Shown: positions 24,752 to 33,555, counted from the stretch's first letter. The stretch is 64,000 bases of DNA from Mycolicibacterium sp. S2-37 (GCF_017352375.1 NZ_JAFEVR010000009.1:186001-250000); one strand, 5' to 3'. Translations and numbers: made by a program. Notes: generated by a model not told the origin, from the letters alone.

Positions 24752-25548
24752 GTTCGGGCGCCGCGGCTCCCGGTGCTCTCGTCGAGCACCGGGGCAACGT
24801 CATGGTCATCACGATCAACCGTCCCGAGGCGCGCAACGCCATCAACTCCGCCGTCTCCATCGCTGTGGGTGACGCGCTGGAGGAGGCGCAGCAGAATCCC
24901 GACGTCTGGGTGGTCGTGGTAACGGGGTCCGGAGACAAATCCTTCTGTGCCGGAGCCGATCTCAAGGCGCTGTCCCGAGGGGAGAACATCGGTCATCCCG
25001 ACCACCCCAAGTGGGGCTTCGCCGGGTACGTCCGTCATTTCATCGACAAGCCGACGATCGCGGCGGTCAACGGCACCGCGCTCGGCGGCGGTACCGAGCT
25101 GGCGCTGGCCAGCGACCTCGTCGTCGCCGGGGAAAGCGCCAAATTCGGTCTGCCGGAAGTGAAGCGGGGACTCATCGCCGCTGCCGGCGGGGTCTTCCGC
25201 CTCGTCGACCAGATCCCACGCAAGGTCGCCTTGCAGATGATGTTCACCGGCGAGCCCATCACCTCCGGTGAGGCGCTGCGGCTGGGCCTGATCAACGAGG
25301 TGGTGCCCGACGGTACCGAGCTGGACGCCGCGCTGGCGCTCGCCGAGCGGATCACCGTCAACGCACCCCTGGCGGTTCAGGCCAGCAAGCGCGTAGCAGT
25401 CGGCGCCGACGACGGTGTGGTGGCGGCCGACGAGCCGGGATGGTCACGCACGATGCGGGAAGTGGCAACGGTGTTCGCCACCGAAGACGCCAAGGAAGGA
25501 CCGCTCGCGTTCGCGCAGAAGCGTCAGCCCGTCTGGAAAGCCAAGTAA
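24748..25548 (+). CDS. Enoyl-CoA hydratase/isomerase family protein (crotonase)
   Basis: A 266-residue crotonase-fold protein. Oxyanion-hole segments are CAGADLKAL and NGTALGGGTELALASD; the LPEVKRGLIAAAGG segment supplies the hydratase-type Glu. It therefore likely hydrates a 2-enoyl-CoA. The GTG start overlaps the thiolase stop, so translation is coupled. The C-terminus has the usual trimerisation helix (SEDAKEGPLAF-like: TEDAKEGPLAFAQKR). It works between the acyl-CoA dehydrogenase and the thiolase of the same operon, giving three of the four beta-oxidation steps; a hydroxyacyl-CoA dehydrogenase is not encoded here. Confidence 0.92.
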
Positions 25549-25570
25549 CACACGACGTGAGGGAACAACT

Positions 25571-26713
25571 ATGAAGCGCACCATCTACGACGCCGAGCAC
25601 GAGGCGTTCCGCGACACCGTCAAGGAGTACATCGAGCGTGAGCTCGTACCCAACCACGAGAAGTGGGAGGCCGAGCGCATCGTCGACCGGTCGGCGTACA
25701 CCGCGGCGGGCAAGTACGGGCTCATCGGGTTCAACATGCCCGAGGAGTACGGCGGTGGGGGTTCGGACGACTTCCGGTTCAACGCGATCATCGACGAGGA
25801 GATCGCCAAAGCCGGTGTGCACGGGCCTGCGTTGAGCCTGCACAACGACGTCGTCGGTCCGTACTTCAAGGATCTGACCAACGACGAGCAGAAGAAGCGG
25901 TGGCTGCCCGGCATCACCAGCGGTGAGACGATCATCGCCGTCGCGATGACCGAACCCGGCGCGGGCAGCGACCTGGCCGGCATCCGCACCTCCGCGGTGC
26001 GCGACGGTGACGACTGGATCGTCAACGGCTCCAAGACCTTCATCTCCTCGGGCATCAACTGCGACCTGTGCGTGGTCGTCGCGCGGACAGATCCGGAAGC
26101 CGGGCACAAGGGCTTCACGCTGCTGGTCGTCGAGCGCGACATGGAGGGCTTCTCCCGCGGGCGCAAGCTCGACAAGATGGGCCTGCACAGCCAGGACACC
26201 TCCGAGCTGCACTTCGAGAACGTCCGGGTGCCCAACGCCAACGTGCTCGGTAAGGAGGGTCGCGGTTTCTACCACCTGATGACCAACCTGCCCTCGGAGC
26301 GGCTCTCGATCGCCATCTCGGCGATCGCCGGGGCACGCGCAGTGTTCCAGGAGACCCTGCAGTACACCAAGGACCGCAAGGCGTTCGGCCAGCCGATCGG
26401 CAGCTTCCAGCACAACCGTTTCCTGCTGGCGGAGATGGAGACCGAGCTGGAGGTCACCGAGAACTACATCGACCGCTGCCTGCAGGGCGTGGTCGATGGT
26501 GAGCTGACCGCGGTCGAGGCCGCCAAAGCCAAGTGGTGGGCGACCGAGGTGGCCAAGAAGGTCGTGGACCAGTGCGTGCAGCTGCACGGCGGCTACGGCT
26601 ACATGCTCGAATACCGGGTCGCTCGCGCCTACGTCGACGGCCGCATCCAGACGATCTTCGGTGGCACCACCGAGATTATGAAGGAGATCATCGGCCGCGA
26701 TCTCGGCGTCTAG
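25571..26713 (+). CDS. Acyl-CoA dehydrogenase (long-chain/IVD-type active site)
   Basis: FAD-dependent acyl-CoA dehydrogenase, 380 residues. Domain order is standard: helical N-domain, beta-domain with AMTEPGAGSDLAGIRT and NGSKTFISSG, and C-terminal helical domain with DRKAFGQPIGSFQ and LHGGYGYMLEY. The catalytic base is probably E243 in LPSERLSIA, as in LCAD and isovaleryl-CoA dehydrogenase, because the usual Glu in the FGGTTEIM loop is Gly. This predicts long-chain or branched substrates. ATG 25571 follows GAGGGAAC. It ends the operon; a strong bidirectional terminator follows within 15 bp. Confidence 0.94.
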   Translation: MKRTIYDAEHEAFRDTVKEYIERELVPNHEKWEAERIVDRSAYTAAGKYGLIGFNMPEEYGGGGSDDFRFNAIIDEEIAKAGVHGPALSLHNDVVGPYFKDLTNDEQKKRWLPGITSGETIIAVAMTEPGAGSDLAGIRTSAVRDGDDWIVNGSKTFISSGINCDLCVVVARTDPEAGHKGFTLLVVERDMEGFSRGRKLDKMGLHSQDTSELHFENVRVPNANVLGKEGRGFYHLMTNLPSERLSIAISAIAGARAVFQETLQYTKDRKAFGQPIGSFQHNRFLLAEMETELEVTENYIDRCLQGVVDGELTAVEAAKAKWWATEVAKKVVDQCVQLHGGYGYMLEYRVARAYVDGRIQTIFGGTTEIMKEIIGRDLGV

Positions 26714-26727
26714 ATCTCACCCCCCTT

Positions 26728-26772
26728 ACGCAAAATCCCCCGGAAATCACGCGATTCCGGGGGATTTTGCGT
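26728..26772. terminator. Strong bidirectional terminator
   Basis: A perfect 18-bp stem: ACGCAAAATCCCCCGGAA (26728-26745) pairs with 26755-26772 around a 9-nt loop. The AAAAT/ATTTT ends provide U-runs in both directions. It lies between convergent genes (acyl-CoA dehydrogenase and fasciclin protein). Confidence 0.9.
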
Positions 26773-26791
26773 CTGCTCGCGGCGGCGGGAT

Positions 26792-27517
26792 TCAGCCCGC
26801 GGGTGCCGGGGCCGGGGTCTCGGCCGGCAGCGGAGTCGGCGGCGCGGTGGTGGACGTCGCGGTGGTGGACGTCGTGGAGGTCGACGAGGTCGGCGTCGGA
26901 CTGAGCGGCGTCGGCGCGTTGGCCGGGTCGAGCACCGTGTCGATCAGGTAGATGCGGGCGTTCGCCGCCGAGATACCGCCGCAGATCACCTTGGCGGTCT
27001 CGTTGACCTTGATGTCGCCGTTGGTGCCCTCGATGTTGAGCTCGGCGCCCTGCTGGGTCGGCCGCTGACCCTTCACGTCAGCGGGGCCGAGCAGGCCGAG
27101 GAATACGTGGTAGTAGTCCAGGTCGGTCAGCGCGGCCGGGTTGTTCTTCAGCGCTTCGAGCTGTTCGGGCGGCAATTTCGCGAAGGCCTCGTTGGTCGGT
27201 GCGAACACCACGTAGGGGCCGTTGTCGAGCACGGGGGCGACATTGACCGCGGGGTTGAGCCCACCGGAGATCGCCGAGCTGAAGGTGCTGATGTCCGGGA
27301 TCTGCGCGAGGACCTGGCTGACCGGCTGGGTGGCGAAGCTCTTCCAGTTCGGATTGGCCGCGCGGAAGGGATCGCAGTCGCCCTCGAGCGGGCCGAGCGG
27401 GGTCTCCACCGTTGACGGTTGCGTCGGCTGGGCGGACGCGTTGAAGGACAGGGGCAGCGACACCGCGATCGCGGCGATGCCCACGGCGGCTCCCACTGTC
27501 TTGATGCGGGTATTCAC
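26792..27517 (-). CDS. Secreted fasciclin-domain protein (MPT83/MPT70-like)
   Basis: Extracytoplasmic fasciclin (FAS1) protein, 241 residues. The signal peptide is MNTRIKTVGAAVGIAAIAVSL with cleavage likely after NASA; there is no lipobox, so it is secreted rather than lipidated. The FAS1 domain (~65-205) shows H1 GPYVVFAPTNEAFAKLPP, a YYHVFLG-type segment and the H2 region IYLIDTVLDP. Two cysteines (GDCDPF, KVICGG) could form a disulfide, as in MPT70. The tail (~205-241) is low-complexity Thr/Ser/Pro/Ala. GTG 27517 is preceded by GAGGAGC. FAS1 proteins mediate adhesion. Confidence 0.9.
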   Translation of the reverse strand: MNTRIKTVGAAVGIAAIAVSLPLSFNASAQPTQPSTVETPLGPLEGDCDPFRAANPNWKSFATQPVSQVLAQIPDISTFSSAISGGLNPAVNVAPVLDNGPYVVFAPTNEAFAKLPPEQLEALKNNPAALTDLDYYHVFLGLLGPADVKGQRPTQQGAELNIEGTNGDIKVNETAKVICGGISAANARIYLIDTVLDPANAPTPLSPTPTSSTSTTSTTATSTTAPPTPLPAETPAPAPAG

Positions 27518-27689
27518 TCTCGGCTCCTCAGCTCGTCAGGACGCCTGCAGTTGGGCGGCGTCGGACCGGCTACCTGTGTGGCGCCGTCTCGGATGCTAGG
27601 GGCACGAATCGGTAACGGCCAAGTCGGCTTCCAGGGGCGAATGCACTGTCAGCCCCCTGACCTGCGCAGACTTTGTCACGTCGGTTGTC

Positions 27690-28658
27690 TCACACTGCGC
27701 CGTCGCCGCCTACCGCGAGGAACTCGAAGCGGGTCAGGGTCACCTCGTGCGTCTGGCTCGGCGGGGAGCCCGCGCGCTTCCTCGCCGGCGCCTCCACGCC
27801 GGTCAGATAGAGGTTGATGTGGAGCCGTTCCTTGCTCACGCCGTACTGGTGCCGGGGCAGCCGATCTCGCACGAACTCCCGCTCCTCGTCCGTCCCTTCG
27901 TAAGAGCCCGGCGACCAGTAGTGGATGAGGTCGACGGACGGGTTCGCCTTGAGTTCGTCGTAGCTGTGGCTGCCCCGGTGGATGCTGAACCGCGTGTGGT
28001 TCTCGGGGAGCGGCTGGCGATTGGGGTCGCGCCGATACAGCCACAGAGTGACGTCCTGGCAGTCCGCGGGGATCGCGAAACGGTTGATCAGCAGGTCCGG
28101 GTTGTCGCCCGCGGGTTGCAGGGTGAACTGCGCGTTGCCCGGGCGGCCCTGGGAGTTCTTGGACAGCGTCTCCAGGAGATCCATCTCCTTGTGTCGGTTC
28201 GGCCCCTCGGACTCCGGAGACTGGCCCCACTGGTAGGTGAAGACGCCGAAGCAGACGTTGTCATCGAACTTCGCGAACGAGGTGGGCTGCTTCGCCCGGG
28301 CCGTCACGACGTAGTGGCCGTAGCCGAGCACGTCGGCCAGGACGATCTCGGCGGTGACGCACTTGCCGTCTTCCGTCCCCGACGTCCGCAGTGTCAGCGT
28401 CCCGTCGCTGTTCAGCGTGAAGAACCTCTTCGGATCGAAATTGGAGTTGAAGCCGGGGATCTGTGGGGTTCGCGGATCCGATCCCCAAACGTAGGTGCCC
28501 TTCTCCCACTGATAGTTCAGCCACCACGAGCGGCCGGCCCACCGGACGTATGGGTCGTTGTTCGGGCAGGTGCTCTTCCGGGCGTCGATGTTCGCCTGGG
28601 TCATGTTGTCGAGATCTGCGAGTGCCGTTCCGGTGAGGGTTGTTTCGTCCTCGATCAT
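27690..28658 (-). CDS. GH16-like (concanavalin-fold) putative glycoside hydrolase
   Basis: A 322-residue protein with a GH16-like signature: KEMDLLETL contains E158, D160 and E163 in the ExDxxE arrangement of laminarinase/agarase catalytic residues. It sits on the expected strand after GYGHYVVTARAKQP and FDDNVCFGVFTYQWG. Later segments (DCQDVTLWLYRRDPNRQPLPENHTRFSIHRG, RLHINLYLTG) fit a beta-jelly-roll. There is no signal peptide, unusual for GH16, so the substrate may be intracellular or the fold may be used otherwise. ATG 28658 follows GGAGGACGAC. Divergent from the carbonic anhydrase gene, with an 18-bp palindrome upstream. Confidence 0.65.
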   Translation of the reverse strand: MIEDETTLTGTALADLDNMTQANIDARKSTCPNNDPYVRWAGRSWWLNYQWEKGTYVWGSDPRTPQIPGFNSNFDPKRFFTLNSDGTLTLRTSGTEDGKCVTAEIVLADVLGYGHYVVTARAKQPTSFAKFDDNVCFGVFTYQWGQSPESEGPNRHKEMDLLETLSKNSQGRPGNAQFTLQPAGDNPDLLINRFAIPADCQDVTLWLYRRDPNRQPLPENHTRFSIHRGSHSYDELKANPSVDLIHYWSPGSYEGTDEEREFVRDRLPRHQYGVSKERLHINLYLTGVEAPARKRAGSPPSQTHEVTLTRFEFLAVGGDGAV

Positions 28659-28725
28659 GTCGTCCTCCACGTCGACATAGGGGTGAAATATCCGGTGCCC
28701 AGGTGCGGGCGGCGAAGTCCAAAGC

Positions 28726-28743
28726 ATTGACGTAACCGTCAAT
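28726..28743. promoter_or_regulatory. 18-bp palindrome, candidate operator
   Basis: ATTGACG-TAAC-CGTCAAT has perfect 7-bp arms. It lies 67 bp upstream of the GH16-like gene and 81 bp upstream of the carbonic anhydrase gene, in their shared divergent region. No cognate regulator is adjacent. Confidence 0.55.
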
Positions 28744-28824
28744 CGCACCGTTGCACAATTCGGTTCGCTGTGGCCGGTTCTGACAGAAAATCCGGAGGCG
28801 GGGTGACCGCCTACGATGACGGCC

Positions 28825-29337
28825 ATGCCAGAACCGCTGATCATCACCCTCGGCCAGCACGCCCCGGACCTGCACGAGACGGCCTGGGTCGCGCCCAACG
28901 CCGCGGTCATCGGCCAGGTGTCACTGCTGGCGAAGGCCAGTGTCTGGTACGGCGCCACCCTGCGCGCCGAGGTCGAGCCGATCGAGATCGGGGTGGGCAG
29001 CAACATCCAGGACGGCGTCACCGTGCACGTCGACCCCGGCTTCCCGGCGACCATCGGCGCCAATGTGAGCGTCGGTCACAACGCGGTGCTGCACGGCTGC
29101 ACCATCGAGGACGACTGCCTCATCGGGATGGGTGCCGTCGTCCTCAACGGAGCGCGGATCGGCCGAGGGTCCCTGGTCGCCGCCGGCGCCGTCGTCCCGC
29201 AGGGCGCGCAGATCCCGGAGCGGTCCCTGGTGGCCGGCGTACCGGGGAAGGTGCGCCGCGAGCTCGCCGACGCGGAGGTCGACGGCAACCGGACCAACGC
29301 GCTGCTCTATCAGCACCTCGTCGACGTCCACCGCTGA
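28825..29337 (+). CDS. Gamma-class carbonic anhydrase-like hexapeptide protein
   Basis: Left-handed beta-helix trimer of the gamma-carbonic anhydrase/PaaY family, 170 residues. Hexapeptide repeats run from VIGQVSLLAKASVWYGATLRAEV to LVAGVPGKVRREL. Metal-ligand histidines are visible in TVHVDPG and SVGHNAVLHG, the spacing used by Cam/CamH enzymes. ATG 28825 is preferred to ATG 28816 because a TACGAT hexamer (28812-28817) ends 7 nt before it, indicating a leaderless start. Zn- or Fe-dependent CO2 hydration is the family activity; a CoA-thioester role is an alternative. Confidence 0.9.
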   Translation: MPEPLIITLGQHAPDLHETAWVAPNAAVIGQVSLLAKASVWYGATLRAEVEPIEIGVGSNIQDGVTVHVDPGFPATIGANVSVGHNAVLHGCTIEDDCLIGMGAVVLNGARIGRGSLVAAGAVVPQGAQIPERSLVAGVPGKVRRELADAEVDGNRTNALLYQHLVDVHR

Positions 29338-29415
29338 GCGCCCGCGTCCGCTGATGTGGCGCGGCCAACGTCAACCCGACGGTTCCCAGCAACCGCTCCC
29401 GGGTACCAAGCTGGG

Positions 29416-30564
29416 GTGAAAAACGTGCGGGTGCTGGTCACGGGCGCCACCGGATACATCGGGTCTCGGTTGGTCAGCGCACTGATCGAGAACGGCGCCG
29501 ACGTGGTGGTCGCGAGCCGGAACGTCGAGCGGCTGACGGAGTTCGGCTGGTACGACGAGGTCACGCACGTGACGTTCGACGCCTCCCGCCCCGAGTCCGT
29601 CAAGCAGGCCTTCGCCGACGCCGGCGCGATCGACGTCGTCTACTACCTGGTGCATGCGATCGGTCAGCCCGACTTCCGCGACGCCGACAACCGCGCGGCG
29701 ACGACGGTGGCCGAGGCCGCGCGGGACGCCGGAGTCCGGCGCATCGTCTATCTCGGCGGGTTCGTGCCGACCGACGACACCCTGTCCGAACATCTGGCCA
29801 GCCGCGCCGAGGTGGCCGAGGCGCTGTCGATCGACGGAGGCCCCGACCTGGTCTGGCTGGGCGCGGCGATCGTCATCGGCGCGGGGTCGACGTCGTTCGA
29901 GATGCTGCGCTACGTCGGGGACCGCTTCTGGCTGATCCCGATGCCGAAGTGGGCGGCCAATCCGCTGGACCCGATCTCGATCCGTGACGCGCTGCACTAT
30001 CTGGTGGCCGCCGCCGACACCGAGAACGTCCCGGCCGGCGCGTACGACATCCGCGGCCCGGAGACGACGACGTACGGCGATCTGCTCCTGCGGTATGCAT
30101 GCCTGTCGGGGCGCTGGCGCGCACCGTTCCCCGTCCGTGGCATCGACATCGGCCTGATCTCGCAAGTCACCGGTCTGGTTCTTCCCGTGCCGGGCGGTCT
30201 CGCCGGCGACCTCGTGCAATCCCTCGACCACCCGATGACCGCGTCGAAGCTCGGCATCCGCGACATCGTGCCCGATCCCCCCGGCGGTCTGATGCCGATC
30301 GACGAAGCGGTCAAGCGCTCCCTGGCGTCGCGGCACGCCCAACCGGTCAACAAGCTCGCCGACGTCCACCACCTGGCGGACACCGACCCGGATTGGGCCG
30401 GAGGCGATACGCTGCGCATCAAGCAGCTGATTCGTACCATCACCCCGCCGATCGCCCGACCGGCGTTGGCGCTGCTCGGTGCGGTGCCCGGCCCTGTTGC
30501 CGGTGCACTGCGCACCGGTTTGGACACCCTGGTCAACCTGGTACCGAAAGGGCATCCGGCATGA
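29416..30564 (+). CDS. NAD(P)-binding atypical SDR protein
   Basis: Extended/atypical short-chain dehydrogenase-fold protein, 382 residues. The Rossmann glycine motif VTGATGYIGSRL is at residues 8-19, followed by VYYLVHAIGQPDF and RIVYLGGFVP; the classical YxxxK is not obvious, as in the NmrA/DUF2867-like branch. After the Rossmann domain (~250 residues) comes a C-terminal helical segment (IRTITPPIARPALALLGAVPG), possibly membrane-associated. The GTG 29416 start places the glycine motif normally. The stop overlaps the next start (ATGA), coupling it to a CPBP protease gene. Confidence 0.82.
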   Translation: MKNVRVLVTGATGYIGSRLVSALIENGADVVVASRNVERLTEFGWYDEVTHVTFDASRPESVKQAFADAGAIDVVYYLVHAIGQPDFRDADNRAATTVAEAARDAGVRRIVYLGGFVPTDDTLSEHLASRAEVAEALSIDGGPDLVWLGAAIVIGAGSTSFEMLRYVGDRFWLIPMPKWAANPLDPISIRDALHYLVAAADTENVPAGAYDIRGPETTTYGDLLLRYACLSGRWRAPFPVRGIDIGLISQVTGLVLPVPGGLAGDLVQSLDHPMTASKLGIRDIVPDPPGGLMPIDEAVKRSLASRHAQPVNKLADVHHLADTDPDWAGGDTLRIKQLIRTITPPIARPALALLGAVPGPVAGALRTGLDTLVNLVPKGHPA

Positions 30565-31307
30565 CGGAGGTATCGACCCCGCCCTGCACCGAGCGCAGCG
30601 GCCTCCTCAGGGAAGCGCGCCGAATCCTCACCGGCGTCGCCGAGCCCCACAACGAGGGCCCGGGCACGATCCGCCGGCGCCGGATCCTGGTTGCCGTCTT
30701 CGTCGTCGTCGGGTTCGTGCTCCTGGGCTACTCGCTGCGGCTGCCGCCCGGCGATCCGTCGTTCTACTGGTTCACCGCCGCCCTGGCGGCGTGGTGGATT
30801 CTGGGCGCCTTCGTATCGGGTCCGGTCCACCTGGGCCGCATCTGCTTCCGCGGGCGCAACCAGCGTCCGGTGATCACCGGCACCGCGGTCGGAGTGGTGC
30901 TCGGCGGTGCGTTCGTGGTCGGTGGACTCGTCGCGCGCGAGATCCCCGCCGTGCGCGACTACATCGTGCAGGTCCTCGAATTCGCCAATCAAGGATCGCT
31001 TCCCGTGATCGTGGCGATCACGGTGATCAACGGGCTGGCCGAGGAACTGTTCTTCCGCGGGTCGATGTTCACCTCGCTGGGCAAGCGCAACAACGGGTGG
31101 TTCGCCTTCATTGTCTCGACCGCCGTCTATGTGATCGTCACCGGCGTGAGCACGCAGAATCCGATGCTGGCGTTCGCTGCGATCATCCTCGGCACGGTGT
31201 GCGCGATGGAACGCCGCGCGACCGGCGGAGTGCTCGCCCCCATGCTCACCCACTTCTTCTGGGGGCTGGTCATGGTGCTCGCACTTCCGCCGATCTTCGG
31301 CGTCTGA
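30561..31307 (+). CDS. CPBP (CAAX-like) intramembrane metalloprotease
   Basis: A 248-residue polytopic membrane protein of the Abi/CPBP family. Motif 1 is GLAEELFFRGSMF (E161, E162, R166) and motif 2 is the HFFWG near the C-terminus (LTHFFWGLVMVLAL); a helix with FAAIILG precedes it. About six hydrophobic segments are visible. Family members cleave prenylated or membrane proteins, or act in bacteriocin self-immunity; the role here is unknown. It is translationally coupled to the SDR gene. Its last 19 coding bases are duplicated just downstream. Confidence 0.88.
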   Translation: MTEVSTPPCTERSGLLREARRILTGVAEPHNEGPGTIRRRRILVAVFVVVGFVLLGYSLRLPPGDPSFYWFTAALAAWWILGAFVSGPVHLGRICFRGRNQRPVITGTAVGVVLGGAFVVGGLVAREIPAVRDYIVQVLEFANQGSLPVIVAITVINGLAEELFFRGSMFTSLGKRNNGWFAFIVSTAVYVIVTGVSTQNPMLAFAAIILGTVCAMERRATGGVLAPMLTHFFWGLVMVLALPPIFGV

Positions 31308-31336
31308 CGGCGCCGGGCCGCCGATCTTCGGCGTCT
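31287..31336. repeat. 19-bp direct repeat at the convergent gene ends
   Basis: CCGCCGATCTTCGGCGTCT occurs at 31287-31305 (coding end of the CPBP gene) and again at 31318-31336, ending at the stop of the convergent MFS gene. Each copy holds a CGCCGA-TCT-TCGGCG hairpin, so the pair may act as a tandem terminator. Confidence 0.8.
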
Positions 31337-32615
31337 AACTCAGCGGGTGGGCGATCTCGTCGCGGGGCATCCGCGCGGCGGTGAGCGCCACCGCGGCGAG
31401 TAGCACCGGCGCGACCCCGGCCACCAGGAAGATGGTCTGCATCGGGATCACCTTCGACAACGGACCCACGATCGCGAACGACAGCGGCAGGAACGCCAGG
31501 GACACGAAGAAGTCCAGACTCGACACCCGGCCCAGCATCTCGGGCGGCACCCGGCGCTGCAGCAGCGTCCCCCAGATGACCATTCCGGCACCGTCGGTCA
31601 GACCGACCACGAACGTCGCCGCCGCCATCAGCGGGAAGGACGACGTCGTGCCCACGACGGCCAGCGGAATGGATCCGGCGCCCCACATCGCCATCATCAC
31701 CGTCAGGTAGCGCCGCGGCATCTTCGCCGACGAGACCGCCAAAGCGCCGACGGCGCTGCCGATGCCGAAGAACGCCAGGATGAACCCGTAGGCGCGGGCG
31801 CCGTCGGCGAAGCGTTCCTGCGCGATGAACGGCAGCAGCACCTCGATCGGTCCGAGCACGAGCAACACGAAGACGCTGGCGAACAGCAACGTCCACAGCA
31901 ACCACGGAGTGGACGTCACGAAGCGCACGCCGTCGCGCAGGTCGCGCAGCATGTGGTTGCGCGGCGCGGTGGCGCGGGACGCGACGGTGGCCGGACGGGT
32001 GGCCACCAGCAGGAGCAGCGCGAGGCCGAAGAGCACGGCGACGGCCACGGCGCCCACCGAGGGCACGGTGGCGCCGACGACGAGGCCGGCGACCGCGGGG
32101 CCAACCGACCGCTGGAACACCGGGCGGACGACGCCTTCCACCCCGTTGGCGGCCAACAGATGTTCCGGCGGCAGGATGCGGGGAAGGATCGCGCTGTAGG
32201 CGGGGAAGAAGAACGCCGCGGCGATGCCCAGGAGCGCCGCCGCCACCGCGAGGTGCCAGATCCTCAGCGCGTCAAGGACGCTCAGCGCCGCAACCGTGGA
32301 GACCGCGGCGAGGTTGACGGTCTGGACGGCGATGATGATGCCGCGCTGACTGAACCGGTCGGCGGCGATACCGCCCACGAGGACGAAGGCCACCAGGCCA
32401 CCGCCGAGACAGGCGGCCACCAGGGACAGCGATGCGGGGTCGTTGTCGAGTGCGATCACCTGCAGGGCCATCACGACTGTCCACATGCCTTCGGCGAAGA
32501 TGGACAGCGACACCGCGGCGATCAACAGCCGGTACTCGCGTGAGGCGAAGGGTGCGAGCACACGCCAACGCTCGGTGCGGCCCACCGGGGTGTCGGATTC
32601 GTATCGCGTACTCAC
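31335..32615 (-). CDS. MFS transporter
   Basis: Twelve-helix major facilitator of 426 residues, drug-exporter-like (EntS/MFS_3 type). Helix 1 begins EYRLLIAAVSLSIFAEGMW; the A-motif-like loop is GGIAADRFSQRGIII; later helices include FSTVAALSVLDAL-type segments and LWTLLFASVFVLLVLGPIEVLLPF. It ends PRDEIAHPLS. The substrate cannot be read from sequence. The start is GTG 32615 (MSTRYESDTPVG). It is convergent with the CPBP gene and its stop overlaps the second copy of the 19-bp repeat. Confidence 0.9.
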   Translation of the reverse strand: MSTRYESDTPVGRTERWRVLAPFASREYRLLIAAVSLSIFAEGMWTVVMALQVIALDNDPASLSLVAACLGGGLVAFVLVGGIAADRFSQRGIIIAVQTVNLAAVSTVAALSVLDALRIWHLAVAAALLGIAAAFFFPAYSAILPRILPPEHLLAANGVEGVVRPVFQRSVGPAVAGLVVGATVPSVGAVAVAVLFGLALLLLVATRPATVASRATAPRNHMLRDLRDGVRFVTSTPWLLWTLLFASVFVLLVLGPIEVLLPFIAQERFADGARAYGFILAFFGIGSAVGALAVSSAKMPRRYLTVMMAMWGAGSIPLAVVGTTSSFPLMAAATFVVGLTDGAGMVIWGTLLQRRVPPEMLGRVSSLDFFVSLAFLPLSFAIVGPLSKVIPMQTIFLVAGVAPVLLAAVALTAARMPRDEIAHPLS

Positions 32616-32663
32616 CTGTCGATGGTCGCGGACGGGTCATGCGCCCGTCCAACGATTTTCGAC

Positions 32664-33455
32664 TCAGGCCTGGTCGGTGAACTCCGCGGTCCGCCGCTGC
32701 TGGAACGCCCGGGTGCCCTCGCGGAAGTCGTGGGAAGCGAGCAGGTGCAGCTGTCCTTCGCTCTCCCGACCGATGGCCGCGTCGAGTTCGGTCAACGTCG
32801 CGGCGTTGATGGCGTCTTTGGTCTTTCCCAGCGCCACCGCAGGCCCCGACTTCAACTGCGCGACAACCCTGTCCACCTCATCGTCGAAACGCTCGACCGG
32901 GTGGACGGCGGTCACCATGCCCCACGCGTAGGCGTCTGCCGCGGAGATCCGTTCGGCCAGCAGCGCCATCCGCATTGCGCGGATCCGGCCTACCGCCGCC
33001 GCGAACAGCGCCGAGGCCCCACCGTCGGGCATCAGCCCGATCTTGGTGAACGCCAGCATGAAAAACGCCTTCTCGGAGGCGATTACGACATCACAGGCCA
33101 GAGCCAGCGACGCACCCACACCCGCCGCCGGACCGTGCACCACCGCCACGACGGGCTTGGGCAGCGCCACGATCGCCCGAACGGCCGTGTTGGCGGCGTC
33201 GAGCACTGCGTTCGCGCCGATCTCCGACTTCCTGACCTGATCCTCTTCGCTGATGCCGGCGCCCGAGCTGAAGCCGCGACCCGCACCGCCGAGCCGGACC
33301 ACCCGTACCTGCGGATCGTCGGCCGCCCGCTGCAACGTGTCGGCCAGACCGTTGAGCATGTCGGCCGTCAGTGAATTCAGGCTGTCCGGCCGATTCAACG
33401 TCACCGCCAGAACGCCGTCGTTGAGTTCCACGGTGAGGTCGTCGAGGGTCGTCAT
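32664..33455 (-). CDS. Enoyl-CoA hydratase/isomerase family protein
   Basis: A 263-residue crotonase-fold protein, probably the EchA10/EchA11-type gene found next to mcr. Features: LAVTLNRPDSLNSLTADML, the oxyanion segment RGFSSGAGISEEDQ, and HGPAAGVGASLALACDVVIASEKAFFMLAFTKIGLMPDGGAS. In the last segment the usual catalytic Glu positions are replaced (GLMPDGG with Asp), pointing to isomerase-type or non-hydratase chemistry. ATG 33455 (MTTLDDLTVELN) is used. It is divergent from mcr with 100 bp between, so shared regulation is likely. Confidence 0.88.
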   Translation of the reverse strand: MTTLDDLTVELNDGVLAVTLNRPDSLNSLTADMLNGLADTLQRAADDPQVRVVRLGGAGRGFSSGAGISEEDQVRKSEIGANAVLDAANTAVRAIVALPKPVVAVVHGPAAGVGASLALACDVVIASEKAFFMLAFTKIGLMPDGGASALFAAAVGRIRAMRMALLAERISAADAYAWGMVTAVHPVERFDDEVDRVVAQLKSGPAVALGKTKDAINAATLTELDAAIGRESEGQLHLLASHDFREGTRAFQQRRTAEFTDQA

Positions 33456-33555
33456 GGCTTCACCTTCGCATGAGCGGGCCGATGCCCGCGGCTCGTCGAC
33501 AAGGTTATACAAGTAAGCTATGTCGGCGGTCAACTACTCCAAAGGAGCGGTAGAA

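Noticed and set aside
28816..28824. ATG 28816 as carbonic anhydrase start
   Set aside because: It falls inside the TACGAT-to-ATG spacing that marks 28825 as the leaderless start.
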